From an uncultured Demequina sp. (GTDB lineage: Bacteria; Actinomycetota; Actinomycetes; Actinomycetales; Demequinaceae), in the NCBI GenBank assembly GCA_937925595.1, contig CALALQ010000106.1:1-64000 (forward strand): a DNA stretch of 64,000 nt, in the 5' to 3' direction. A model generated the notes under the pieces. It worked only from the letters and a program-made list of their open reading frames with translations. It was not told the DNA's origin and made no database searches. The translations under genes and the position numbers were made by a program. Positions 7,953 to 15,903 of this stretch are shown piece after piece; position 1 is the stretch's first letter, and every line of letters begins with the position of its first letter.

Positions 7953-8281
7953 CAGCGCATCACCGCCTGCACCGAGCCGGTCGTGTAGGCGTTGACGATC
8001 GCCGCAACGCGCGCGCCAGCCTTCGGGCTGCTGCCGGCGATGAACTCCTCGAACGCAGTCAGCGCCGCGACCTCGTTCATCGCCTCGTTCGCGAGCACGG
8101 CGCGGCCCTGCTCGTGCATGAGAGCGAGGGCGATCTCGGCGCGCTTCTCGAACGCGGCGACAATCGCATCGCCCTTGACCCGATCCAGCTCGGCGGTGAG
8201 TGCCCGCTGTCCGCGGGCGCTCATGGAGCGGAGTGTCTTGTTGGAAAAGTCGTCCCCGGTGGGGACGAGGTTGCTGCTCAT
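7949..8281 (-). CDS. conserved element protein with N-terminal LVP motif (element A)
   Basis: A 110-aa, mostly helical protein starting MSSNLVPTGDD. The element B counterpart (40034-40348) starts MSNALVPLDGS and has the same length class and helical character. ATG 8281 has a GAGGAG site and overlaps the upstream stop. It is co-transcribed with the membrane-anchored protein. Function unknown. Confidence 0.65.
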   Translation of the reverse strand: MSSNLVPTGDDFSNKTLRSMSARGQRALTAELDRVKGDAIVAAFEKRAEIALALMHEQGRAVLANEAMNEVAALTAFEEFIAGSSPKAGARVAAIVNAYTTGSVQAVMRW

Positions 8282-8457
8282 TCGCGGCTCCTCACTTCGA
8301 TGAAGGTCGGAAGGCGGTTGCCGATGATTCGCTCGCCGGGCTGCAACTGCGCTCGGGCTTGGTCCCATGCCTCAGCGAGTGACGAGGTGAGCACAAGGAT
8401 CTCGCGAGTGAGTTCCATGCCGCTTGCGGCCATGAAGCACCAGAGTTGCTTGCTCAC
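8278..8457 (-). CDS. small hypothetical protein, 59 aa
   Basis: Begins with GTG 8457 behind GGAAGGAGG and ends overlapping the next gene. The N terminus (MSKQLWCFMAASGMEL) reads like the core of a compact beta-alpha protein and the C terminus is Arg/Glu-rich. The untranslated leader contains GGTTG...CAACC pairing just before the ribosome site. First gene of the leftward module of element A. No family recognised. Confidence 0.6.
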   Translation of the reverse strand: MSKQLWCFMAASGMELTREILVLTSSLAEAWDQARAQLQPGERIIGNRLPTFIEVRSRE

Positions 8458-8586
8458 CGACGCCTCCTTCCGGGTTGATGAATCCATGCAACCGGGGCGC
8501 ATCCGCTCGGACAGCGGAGGAACTTGTGCGGCTCGCGCAAGAATGTCACTAGCGATCAGGAGCAGAATCTGCATGGGGAGGCGGCC

Positions 8587-9513
8587 GTGAGCGAACTCCG
8601 AACGGCGCGATCCACAGTCGAGCAGGTGTCTGCCGAGTTGAGGTCTCTTCGCGGTTACGACGGATTGAAGCGTTACAAGCTGGTGTCCAAGAAGCACCTG
8701 CTGCGTCTGGACGCGGTGATCGCCGATGCAGTGAAGCGCAAGATGACCGACGACTTGCCAACGGTCGCCTACTCGTTGCTCGAATGTGTCTTGCTGAATC
8801 AGCCCGGTTTGATCCCAGAGTCGTCGCGGTTCTTTGTGGCCACCGAGCTCAATCTCACCGGGATCAGCGATGAATACGATGTACGGAAGAGCACGGTCAT
8901 CAACAGTTGGGGCCGCGAGAACCGCTACTACCGGACGGCGGAACGTTCTGCATACGACGATGTGGCCGTGGTCCTAATCCGGCTTGAAGGTTCTCCATGC
9001 AGTGTGGATCCGACAGCTGCCCGGGCCGAAGGGCGACAGAAGGCTCTTCAAGCCCTGCGCGATGATGCCTTCGCGACGATGATGACCTCGCTGTTGAAGG
9101 AGCTTGCATTGGCGGACTCGCCGGAGCAGGTCGAGGAGATTTCTCGGCGCGTCTTGGCATCTCTCGAAGGTGCTCGCAGAGCGTTGAGGCGGTTGGACTA
9201 CGAGCCCGCGAATCCGGTTACCGCAACGCGAGTGGTTGCCCACATCCTCTCCATGGTTCTGAATCGTGAGTACTCGCACTGGAAGGGCTACTTCTCTGAG
9301 GACACCCTCTACTTTGCCGAGGTCAGCATGGTGCTCGGCGTCTATGAGCACGAAGGCGCGTTGACCAGGGTTGTCGAGTTCCGTGACGATTCGAGAATGA
9401 CCGCCAGCCTGGACTTGCTCGGACGGGTAATTGCAGACATCGACAAGGCTGAGAGGTGGCCGGCGGTGCTCGCGCCGGATAGCACTCGGGAGTCGGCGCC
9501 AGTTGGCTCCTAA
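8587..9513 (+). CDS. hypothetical protein, 308 aa
   Basis: Plus-strand gene divergent from the transfer module, starting at GTG 8587 with GGGGAGG upstream. The protein is soluble and helical with no motif I recognise; the N-terminal third is basic (KRYKLVSKKHLLRL). It occupies the same position as the 41841-43127 gene of element B: first rightward gene after the module, followed by the same AAGAGCCCG/CGGGCTCTT terminator. A function cannot be assigned. Confidence 0.75.
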   Translation: MSELRTARSTVEQVSAELRSLRGYDGLKRYKLVSKKHLLRLDAVIADAVKRKMTDDLPTVAYSLLECVLLNQPGLIPESSRFFVATELNLTGISDEYDVRKSTVINSWGRENRYYRTAERSAYDDVAVVLIRLEGSPCSVDPTAARAEGRQKALQALRDDAFATMMTSLLKELALADSPEQVEEISRRVLASLEGARRALRRLDYEPANPVTATRVVAHILSMVLNREYSHWKGYFSEDTLYFAEVSMVLGVYEHEGALTRVVEFRDDSRMTASLDLLGRVIADIDKAERWPAVLAPDSTRESAPVGS

Positions 9514-9536
9514 TCATCGACATGCTGCTCCAGATG

Positions 9537-9592
9537 AAAAGAGCCCGTCACCTTCGGTGATTGGCTCTTCGGCATTTTCGTGCCGGGCTCTT
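9537..9592. terminator. bidirectional terminator with AAGAGCCCG arms
   Basis: AAAAGAGCCCG (9537-9547) and CGGGCTCTT (9584-9592) form the outer stem, with small TTCG-looped hairpins inside. It separates convergent genes at 8587-9513 and 9630-10013. The same arms recur at 43186-43246. Confidence 0.65.
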
Positions 9593-9629
9593 CTCATCCG
9601 CAGGCGCGGGCTCGGGTCTGTGCTCTGCG

Positions 9630-10013
9630 CTACTTCCTCAACTCCAGGCCGAGAAGTCGCAGCGATCTCTTGACCTCGTTGACACTCGGCTGGCTGAGTC
9701 CACGGATGCCGAGGACCTCTGCCTCCGTCAGAGCGACTAGGTCGCCGACTGTCTTGCCGACGTAGATCCTGAGCTGGTTGGTGATGCGCGCCGACGTGCA
9801 GAGTTCCTCGATCGGCATCGCCAGCTTGTCCGCAGAGGGCGTCGCTACGACTTCGACCACGAGCCGGTCGACGGCAGTTCGCTCGACGCGGTAGGTGAGG
9901 GTCTGATCCTGGAGTGACTCGATCAGGCTCGGCGGCAGCGAGACTTCGCTCCGAAGCCACGACCAGAACCGTTCCTCGGCCTCGGACGCGATTGATGCGG
10001 TGCTCTCGTTCAT
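9630..10013 (-). CDS. RNA polymerase alpha-CTD-like protein
   Basis: A 127-aa protein whose residues 68-126 closely follow the C-terminal domain of the RNA polymerase alpha subunit (helix-hairpin-helix fold): SARITNQL, TVGDLVALTEAEVL, then PSVNEVKRSLRLLGLEL. By alignment R76 and N79 match E. coli alpha R265 and N268, and S110 and E113 match S299 and E302, which contact DNA. The positions of G296 and K298 are changed. The N-terminal 65 residues are unrelated to alpha. It has its own near-consensus promoter with a palindrome in the spacer. It may act as a transcription factor or decoy that binds UP-element-like DNA. Confidence 0.75.
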   Translation of the reverse strand: MNESTASIASEAEERFWSWLRSEVSLPPSLIESLQDQTLTYRVERTAVDRLVVEVVATPSADKLAMPIEELCTSARITNQLRIYVGKTVGDLVALTEAEVLGIRGLSQPSVNEVKRSLRLLGLELRK

Positions 10014-10133
10014 GGGTTAGTCCCTCGTTCAACGCTGGTTCCGCCAGCGGATCGGGGTCACCCTGAGTGGTAGACCGACCGGCCCTCGATTGCATCCAGA
10101 GCTCGTCGGTCTACGCCTCACGAGAATGTTGAC

Positions 10134-10162
10134 ATTATCTCATAAATGAGAACTATTGTCAA
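10134..10162 (-). promoter_or_regulatory. near-consensus promoter with operator-like palindrome
   Basis: On the minus strand TTGACA (10162-10157), a 17-base spacer and GATAAT (10139-10134) form one of the best promoters in the window. The inverted repeat TCTCAT-AA-ATGAGA lies at the spacer/-10 boundary and suggests a repressor site. The roughly 115-base leader also holds TAGACCGAC/GTCGGTCTA (10071-10079 and 10105-10113), a 9-bp stem. It drives the alpha-CTD-like gene. Confidence 0.75.
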
Positions 10163-10175
10163 TAGGCGGCAGAGT

Positions 10176-10778
10176 TCACCACTCCGGCAGGCTTCTCCGC
10201 CACTCGTGCTCTGGCGGCAGGCCTACGCGAGAGTCGAGCGCCAGCTCGCGGAAGCGCTGAGGCAGAAGCACGGGCGCGTTGTGCTGGTCATCGAGGAGCA
10301 GATCCCACCGGTTCTCGTAGTCCTTGAACGTCGTCATCAGCACCCGCGACCGCTCCACCGGAGCATTGCGCTGACCAGCCGGGACGCCGGGCTGCGTCAG
10401 CCAGTCCATGTGCTCGATCCAGGCGGCCGCTGCGACATGGATGCGCGGCACGACGAAGCTCCGCGACGTAAGCGACAGGTCGTGCGGGATGGCGACCATG
10501 ACGAAGAACTCGTGAGAGCCGCGGCTCGGTCCCTGCGACTTGGTTCCGAGTGGCCAGCTGATGCCCTCGACCCTCGGACCCCGCGCCGACTTCACTTGAA
10601 TCTCGACCAGGCGACGGTGGTCTCCTTCGGCCAGCACCGCGAGGATGTCCGTGCGCTCCAAACCGTCTCGCGTCAGGGCAGGCGCCCAGCCTCGTCGCGC
10701 GAGCTCGGCGGCGACGTGATGCTCGCCGATCGTCTTGGTCTGCTTGGTGTCCACCACGAGGACGAAGCTACCGGGCAC
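10176..10778 (-). CDS. DUF4365-like PD-(D/E)XK fold protein
   Basis: A 200-aa protein with a nuclease-like N-terminal half: a helix with E (KTIGEHHVAAELARRGW), then RTDILAV, then LVEIQVKSA, which resembles the D...E/Q-x-K core of DUF4365 and related PD-(D/E)XK proteins. The remaining 100 residues are of unknown type. The start is uncertain; GTG 10778 gives the longest form, and internal GTG codons eight and nine residues in are alternatives. It is upstream of the alpha-CTD-like gene on the same strand, which has its own promoter. Confidence 0.6.
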   Translation of the reverse strand: MPGSFVLVVDTKQTKTIGEHHVAAELARRGWAPALTRDGLERTDILAVLAEGDHRRLVEIQVKSARGPRVEGISWPLGTKSQGPSRGSHEFFVMVAIPHDLSLTSRSFVVPRIHVAAAAWIEHMDWLTQPGVPAGQRNAPVERSRVLMTTFKDYENRWDLLLDDQHNAPVLLPQRFRELALDSRVGLPPEHEWRRSLPEW

Positions 10779-10959
10779 CGAAGACCTGGTCGCCGAGCAA
10801 GGAGAACGCCCCGCCGGGCGGATCAGGGTGTGCCGAGCGGGGCGCAGCTGTCATCGAAGCACGGCGAAGTCAACGAGCGCCAGTTGCTGCACTGGATCAG
10901 CGACTTGCGTCACGTTGTGCATTTCACAACGCTGACCCCCGTTGCCGCGGACTTCGCTC

Positions 10960-10988
10960 TTGACGACAAACGGCTCATGCTTCACAGT
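10960..10988 (+). promoter_or_regulatory. promoter of pilin/collar gene A, near-leaderless
   Basis: TTGACG (10960-10965), 17 bases, CACAGT (10983-10988), then ATG at 11000. Transcription would begin only about 3-6 bases before the ATG. Pilin/collar gene B has the same layout (47237-47265). An inverted repeat GTTGTG/CACAAC at 10914-10930 lies upstream. Confidence 0.6.
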
Positions 10989-10999
10989 CAGGCGCAGCA

Positions 11000-12028
11000 A
11001 TGAAGCGACGAGATTTCCGCACCATCAGAATTTCAGGTACTCCTCAGATCCAACGGGGGGGGGCGTTAGTGAGGAAGCGGGGATTCGCTCTTCCGACCGT
11101 GCTGCTCAGCGCTGTCGTGATGTTGATGATCCTTGTCACGGCCGTTTCCGTGACCTCCGCGGTTAGCAGCGGCCTTCGAGATCAGCGCTACACCGAACTC
11201 GCTTCTCAAGCTGCTGAGGCCGGTACGGTCATGGCCACGGCTTGCTTGAACCAGAACGGCGGCCAAGCGAGTTGGACGAACGCGAATCCACTTCGGCCGA
11301 ACACCGACTGCTCGGGCACGGTCATCTCAGGACTATCGGCCTACGTTCTCGAGCAGGACGACGTCCGAACCTATTTCGTCGTCCAGCAACCTCTCCTCGG
11401 CGCGGGCAATGTGCCGGTCTCTTCCGCGGTGAAGGGCTACTCCGAGGTACTACGGACCTCGTCGGGAACGGCCTGGCGAGTGTGGAGCTCGGATACGTCG
11501 GTGGCCCTGGTCACAGCCAACGATGGGCTGCCAGTAGGCAGCTACCTCGAGGGTGCTTGGACCACTGCTCCGGCCGGATACCTGCTCGCTGACGGTACGG
11601 CGGTGTCGCGCACGACCTACGCCAATCTCTTCGCTGTGATCGGGACTACCTACGGTGCAGGGAATGGGAGCACGACGTTCAACCTGCCCGACTTCCGCGG
11701 ACGGGTGACTGTGCAACAGAGCACGGACACCGAGTTCGACGTGCTCGGCGAAAAGGGCGGTGCAAAGACTCACACGCTGACGATCGCGCAGATGCCGTCG
11801 CATACGCATGCGCTTGTGGTGGGCGCTGGGACAGAGCCTCAAGGTAACGGATGGGCCGCGGGCGAGGTGTACCAGCTCTGGGGTACCGATCGAAACGTCG
11901 CTCCGGCTTGGCGAAACGTGAACAGCACCTTCCATGGCGGGTGCGGCGTTGTCAGCTGCAACGGCAGCAATCAGCCGCATAACATCCTCCAGCCCTATGC
12001 GACCGTGAGCCGGGCGATCAAGTACTGA
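11000..12028 (+). CDS. prepilin-like protein with phage tail-collar tip domain (element A)
   Basis: A type IV prepilin-like N terminus (RKRG then FALPTVLLSAVVMLMILV) is followed by a linker of about 130 residues and a phage tail-collar domain (YLEGAW...AGYLLADGTAV...TTYGAGNGSTTFNLPDFRGRV). The protein ends in the collar-type QPYATVSRAIKY. The mature protein would begin at Phe after Gly cleavage and lacks Glu5, as in GspK/PilX-like minor pilins. Either ATG 11000 (next to the promoter) or GTG 11069 (directly before RKRG) may be the start. A G9 tract at 11055-11063 lies between them. No pilus assembly ATPase is nearby, so the protein may join a host-encoded pilus. The paralogue is at 47277-48347. 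Confidence 0.8.
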   Translation: MKRRDFRTIRISGTPQIQRGGALVRKRGFALPTVLLSAVVMLMILVTAVSVTSAVSSGLRDQRYTELASQAAEAGTVMATACLNQNGGQASWTNANPLRPNTDCSGTVISGLSAYVLEQDDVRTYFVVQQPLLGAGNVPVSSAVKGYSEVLRTSSGTAWRVWSSDTSVALVTANDGLPVGSYLEGAWTTAPAGYLLADGTAVSRTTYANLFAVIGTTYGAGNGSTTFNLPDFRGRVTVQQSTDTEFDVLGEKGGAKTHTLTIAQMPSHTHALVVGAGTEPQGNGWAAGEVYQLWGTDRNVAPAWRNVNSTFHGGCGVVSCNGSNQPHNILQPYATVSRAIKY

Positions 12029-12049
12029 TACGAGGGCTGCCCGGATCAG

Positions 12050-12700
12050 CTACACCTTCTCGAGCAGCTCCCTCAGTCGCTTCGCGCCGCGATCCGAAAC
12101 GCCTTTCGCCATGACATAGCCAGCAGCATCGTCCGGTGCGAGCCGTCCACTCCTGACATGCTTCGCCAGGAACGTTCGGGCGTTGCTCTTCTCGTGCGAT
12201 CCGGTCCAACCGTTGTTCCCGCCGAAGAAGACGACGTGATCGAGATCCTTGCGAACGTCCTCAGGGATAGAGCTCTGCGAACCCTCGCCGGTGAGCAAGT
12301 TGATCGCACCAGCACCTGCGGCCCACTCGCCGATCGGAAAGCTGTATCCCTCGACGACGGCGAGTGAGTAGCCGCGAGCGAGGTCGAGCGCGAACTTCAT
12401 CGATCGCTCATCCGGGACGTAGGCGAGTACTGGCCCCGGATCGAAGCGACCCTTGCCGAGGGGTGCTGCGTGGCCACCTGCCCGGGCGATTTCGTCCAGC
12501 ACCGGCATGAAGGTGCCGCTCTTCAAAGCATTGGTGACGAGCAGCGGTGCGACGCCTTCGATGTCGCTTCGTTCCCAGATCCAATCGGCCGCCAGCTGAG
12601 CGGCGACATCCCATGGTCGCTCCGGATCGTCGTCTGGCACCCATGCAGCCGCCTGGAGGTAAGTGGTTGGGTGCAGCTCAACGCCTTCCGGCTTAGCCAT
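12050..12700 (-). CDS. hypothetical protein, 216 aa
   Basis: ATG 12700 is preceded by GAAGGAGG. The protein is soluble and Ala/Gly/Trp-rich, with a conserved-looking centre (FDPGPVLAYVPDERSMKFALDLARGYSLAVVEG) and a C-terminal Lys/Arg helix. The end has a helix-rich AKHVRSGRL...KRLRELLEKV section. No family recognised. It is the last gene of a leftward group starting at 13544. Confidence 0.7.
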   Translation of the reverse strand: MAKPEGVELHPTTYLQAAAWVPDDDPERPWDVAAQLAADWIWERSDIEGVAPLLVTNALKSGTFMPVLDEIARAGGHAAPLGKGRFDPGPVLAYVPDERSMKFALDLARGYSLAVVEGYSFPIGEWAAGAGAINLLTGEGSQSSIPEDVRKDLDHVVFFGGNNGWTGSHEKSNARTFLAKHVRSGRLAPDDAAGYVMAKGVSDRGAKRLRELLEKV

Positions 12701-12715
12701 AGGAACCTCCTTCGT

Positions 12716-12922
12716 CTACCACTCCCGCGACCGGATGCGTCGTCGACGAGTCGGATAACCCGCGGCCGCCCGGGCGCGTCCACGCGCATGCTTCAAGAAT
12801 CCGGTCTGTGCTTCGGGGACCGTCCGACTGCCGGACCCATGCCGCCCGCACGAACAGACCCACACCACGGCGAGGTAGCCCTGCCGGTTGGTGCCTTCTC
12901 GCAGGTCGATGAGTTCATGCAT
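12716..12922 (-). CDS. small basic protein, 68 aa
   Basis: ATG 12922 lies inside the last codons of the upstream gene, with GGAGGAG nine bases before it. The protein has VWVCSCGRHGSG, a possible half zinc site, and a very Arg-rich C-terminal half that could bind nucleic acid. No family recognised. Confidence 0.55.
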   Translation of the reverse strand: MHELIDLREGTNRQGYLAVVWVCSCGRHGSGSRTVPEAQTGFLKHARGRARAAAGYPTRRRRIRSREW

Positions 12923-13544
12923 GGGGTGTCTCCTCCGCTTCTTCGACTTCGACGGACGGCACGGTCAGCTCGAGAGCGACCCATCGCTCCGTCAGGGTTT
13001 CGAGAATCGCGGGCGGGAATGTGACCGCTGCTCGGCCGATCCCATCCTCGAACGGCGACATGGAGTGAAGGACGAAGCCGCCTTCATGGAGCCCGTCGTA
13101 GCCCATCAGCTCGGTGGACTTCTTCAAGAACTTCACGGCGTGATCGATGCTCGAAAAGACGATCTGCGAGGCGTAGCTGTGGCCGAAGGTGTCGTAGGGA
13201 GCGAACTTGTCGACGTGGCCCTGGCATGAGTACTGCGTGTCGAGGCCGAGCTTCCATAGAGCGAGGAGTAGGTCGGCCATGCCCTCATCCACCTCGATGC
13301 CTTCGACCTCCACCTGCGGATGCGGATCGCTTCGGTACCGCTCGGTGGCGTAGCGAAGACCCTCGCGCTCGTGCGCGCGCCCGACCTCGTACCCAGCGCG
13401 CCAGCCGCGTCGGAACTGGTCGCGGGCGGAACGCGAGATGCGATCTCGGAGGAAGTCGGCGCGCAACTTCACGAGCTGTACTTCCTCTGCCAGCCACTCC
13501 CTAATCACGCGGCTTAGTGTCCTCCTGGCCGCCGACATGGCCAT
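12915..13544 (-). CDS. hypothetical protein with YSCQGH motif, 209 aa
   Basis: The N-terminal 70 residues form basic helices. The central GMADLLLALWKLGLDTQYSCQGH motif is of a kind found in actinobacterial phage and plasmid proteins of unknown function. The C terminus is acidic. It overlaps the downstream 68-aa gene and is divergent from the excisionase-like gene, 33 bases from that gene's start. Confidence 0.65.
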   Translation of the reverse strand: MAMSAARRTLSRVIREWLAEEVQLVKLRADFLRDRISRSARDQFRRGWRAGYEVGRAHEREGLRYATERYRSDPHPQVEVEGIEVDEGMADLLLALWKLGLDTQYSCQGHVDKFAPYDTFGHSYASQIVFSSIDHAVKFLKKSTELMGYDGLHEGGFVLHSMSPFEDGIGRAAVTFPPAILETLTERWVALELTVPSVEVEEAEETPHA

Positions 13545-13577
13545 GTGTTCACTCGGCGGAGTCAGAATCTTGGGACG

Positions 13578-14378
13578 ATGTCAGTTCGCAGCTCGATTCA
13601 GCTCAACGAGCGCCAGATCGCTGTGCTCGACTGGATCAAGGCAGGTTGTCCAAACGGCGTCTACGACGACGAGGACTACTCCCATCGCATTTCCGCCCGC
13701 GCCCTCAAAAGCCGCGGGCTTGTTGAGATCCAGGGTCATGGCAAGACCTGGACGGCCACGCTCACCCCTCGCGGCGAGCTCTGGCCGGAGGCGACCGAGG
13801 AAGACGAGCAGGAGCGCCGTAGCCGTGCGTCCACGCGGGAGACCGAGTTGGAGAATGCGCCGAGCGCCGCCTCCGATGCTCCGCCCGCCGACGCTGCCGT
13901 CCGAGCTGGTCGTCGGCTGGCGCGTCAGGCGGCGAAGCCGAAACCCAAGCCACGAGTGAAGATCGTTGAGAAGCGGGAGACGTTCATGAGGTTCAAGGTT
14001 CAGGTCACGAGAGTCCAGGTCGCGGATCGCTGGGTCCGCGCCACCGACGAAGAGGACGCTGCGAAGAAGGTGCAAGAGGAGTTCGACCGCCCCTACGGCT
14101 ACTTCGGGAACTGGAAGACCACGGCCTCCGAGGTCGAGATAGTCGAAACCGAGCAGACGACGGTGATCACGCCGAACCCGCTGTCGCCCTCGGGGCCGAT
14201 GCTTCTCAGTTTGAAAGACGCCGCCAGGGCGCTCGGCATCAGTTACTCGATGGTCTACGAGCTCACCACCAAGGGCGACCTCGAGTGGACGGCCATCGGC
14301 ACTCGCAGGTACGTCTCCCGGGAGTCGCTCCTCGCCTTCATCAAGGAGAACACGCACCGCGGCTACTACGCCCGGTGA
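13578..14378 (+). CDS. winged-helix plus excisionase-type HTH protein (candidate directionality factor)
   Basis: A 266-aa protein from ATG 13578 with three parts. An N-terminal winged helix (LNERQIAVLDWIKAGCPNG...TWTATLTPRGELW) is followed by a basic, low-complexity middle. The C-terminal MerR/Xis-like helix-turn-helix reads SLKDAARALGISYSMVYELT...RRYVSRESLLAFI. The C-terminal part is typical of excisionase-family DNA-binding domains. In an element with a serine integrase this makes it a candidate directionality factor or regulator. An in-frame start at 13545 would add 11 residues. A strong hairpin follows the stop. Confidence 0.65.
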   Translation: MSVRSSIQLNERQIAVLDWIKAGCPNGVYDDEDYSHRISARALKSRGLVEIQGHGKTWTATLTPRGELWPEATEEDEQERRSRASTRETELENAPSAASDAPPADAAVRAGRRLARQAAKPKPKPRVKIVEKRETFMRFKVQVTRVQVADRWVRATDEEDAAKKVQEEFDRPYGYFGNWKTTASEVEIVETEQTTVITPNPLSPSGPMLLSLKDAARALGISYSMVYELTTKGDLEWTAIGTRRYVSRESLLAFIKENTHRGYYAR

Positions 14379-14451
14379 CGCCGCCGGACGAGACCAGCGT
14401 TCCGACCCCCGCTTTCGCAAGCCCACGTTTCATCTCGCTTGCGTTCGTCGG

Positions 14452-14482
14452 CGTCGTCGCGGGTACGACGCCCGCGACGACG
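14452..14482. terminator. strong hairpin between convergent genes
   Basis: CGTCGTCGCGGG (14452-14463) and CCCGCGACGACG (14471-14482) form a 12-bp perfect stem with a 7-base loop. It sits between the excisionase-like gene and the lipoprotein gene, which face each other. Confidence 0.65.
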
Positions 14483-14494
14483 AACCCTGGCTTC

Positions 14495-15163
14495 CTAGTC
14501 AAGAGCACCACCCCCGACTGACACGCGCTCCACCAGTGGGGAGGAGTCCAGGAATTCTTGGAACCAAACTCCGAGTGCCGCAAGCTCGGCATCCTGGTCA
14601 GTGACGATCGGCACGAAGGTGTTGGTGCGCCACCCGCCGGGCAGATCAGTTGAGCAGCTTAGAATCGCCCCGATTGCCGCAGAGCCGATCCCGCAGCTCA
14701 TATCGCGCGCTGGCTTGTTTTCTCGTAGGAACCCGACCTTGATGATGCCGGGCTGTTGCTTCACTTGGCGTAGCGGATCAACCGACAAGCAGGACTGGCT
14801 CGAATCGGTGATCTTCTCCTCGACAAACGGCCGGAGGTTTTCGATGCCTTCCTCGTTGAGGTAGTAGAACCTGTACTCCTCCCCATCGTCGTTCCCGATC
14901 AGCGTCCAGACCGGCTTGACGGTGCAGTCGTATCCCCACGCTGCGGCGGTATCCGTCGTCAGCAGGGTGTAGTCGCCAACCGTGGTCGGGATCTCGCCGT
15001 CTTGGAGTGTGACGCCCGTTGCGGGTTGCTCGGGAGCCGCGGGCTCCTTAGTAGTTCCGTCCGGCGGAGTCACGGCGGTGTCTGTTGCGGGCGGAGAGCT
15101 CGCGCACCCCGCGAGCAGGAGAGTGATGGCGAGCGCGGTCAGGCATAGCGGTTTGATTCTCAC
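14495..15163 (-). CDS. lipoprotein, 222 aa
   Basis: A signal peptide with lipobox LLAGC gives lipidation at about Cys20. A Thr/Pro-rich linker of about 35 residues follows. The globular domain has several Cys that could form disulfides (YDCTV, QSCLS, MSCGI, LSCST). No family recognised. It is 10 bases downstream of another lipoprotein gene on the same strand, so the two are probably co-expressed on the cell surface. Cell-surface cargo of element A. Confidence 0.8.
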   Translation of the reverse strand: MRIKPLCLTALAITLLLAGCASSPPATDTAVTPPDGTTKEPAAPEQPATGVTLQDGEIPTTVGDYTLLTTDTAAAWGYDCTVKPVWTLIGNDDGEEYRFYYLNEEGIENLRPFVEEKITDSSQSCLSVDPLRQVKQQPGIIKVGFLRENKPARDMSCGIGSAAIGAILSCSTDLPGGWRTNTFVPIVTDQDAELAALGVWFQEFLDSSPLVERVSVGGGALD

Positions 15164-15173
15164 GACTCGGGCC

Positions 15174-15761
15174 TCAGTTAGTGACGACCTGGACGATCAG
15201 CGGGTGCTGATCGAACTCCCTGCCGGACCAGTTGTAGTAGCTCCGGCCCATTTCGATGTTGTCGGTCGTGAGCAGGTAGAAGTTCATCACGATGAGCGTG
15301 CCGCCCGGCGTGGTGGTGGTCCATGGCCCACCATCTCCGCCGCTTTGGTTGGCCCCGATCGAGTCGGAGAGATCGTCCCAGCGACTCCAGGCTCCGGTGC
15401 CCTCATACAAGACGACGTAGGAGGCGCCGTCAGGTGCGGCGTAGACGCAACCGCCGCCAGGGATCTTCGCTTCGAAGATGCCATCCATCACATCGCTTCC
15501 GATAAGCGGGAACGATGCGTTCTGCGACCAGACCTGTCCGAGGGCCTCCGGGAACGTTCCTACCGAGGCAGCGCAGTCGGCAGCCACTGGCGCTGGAGCA
15601 GACTCGGGCGATTCGACGGCCTCCGGGCTTTGGGATTCGACTGCCGGACTGTCGGAGCCATGGTCGGACACAGTTGACGTTGGTGCCGCTGGGCTGGCGC
15701 AGGCCGCGAGGCCGATCAGGATGGCGGAGAAGGCAGGCAAGAGCAGTAGGCGACGCTTCAT
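15174..15761 (-). CDS. lipoprotein, 195 aa
   Basis: A signal peptide with lipobox LAAC places the lipidated Cys near residue 21. A Ser/Pro/Glu-rich linker to about residue 60 leads into a domain with two further Cys (AADCAAS, GGCVY) and many Tyr/Trp residues. No family recognised. It is the first gene of a two-gene lipoprotein operon. Confidence 0.8.
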   Translation of the reverse strand: MKRRLLLLPAFSAILIGLAACASPAAPTSTVSDHGSDSPAVESQSPEAVESPESAPAPVAADCAASVGTFPEALGQVWSQNASFPLIGSDVMDGIFEAKIPGGGCVYAAPDGASYVVLYEGTGAWSRWDDLSDSIGANQSGGDGGPWTTTTPGGTLIVMNFYLLTTDNIEMGRSYYNWSGREFDQHPLIVQVVTN

Positions 15762-15857
15762 GGAACACTCCCTCGGGATCTCGGTGCACGGGTGCGGGCA
15801 GGCTCGAAGCTCGGCTGGCGTGTAGTGCCCGCTAAACCGATCTCCGCCCGAAAAGCA

Positions 15858-15881
15858 CCATATACGGAGCCCCGTTTATGG
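15858..15881. promoter_or_regulatory. palindromic operator upstream of xre gene
   Basis: CCATATACGG (15858-15867), four bases, CCGTTTATGG (15872-15881): an inverted repeat with one mismatch, 22 bases before the Xre start codon. It is a likely autoregulatory site of the Xre protein. It is AT-rich against its surroundings. Confidence 0.55.
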
Positions 15882-15903
15882 CCAAGCCGCCCACCCTGGG
15901 GAC

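Noticed and set aside
11000..12028. Prophage tail-fibre module
   Set aside because: The collar domain alone suggests phage, but no capsid, terminase, portal or tail genes occur, and the N terminus is a prepilin-type segment.
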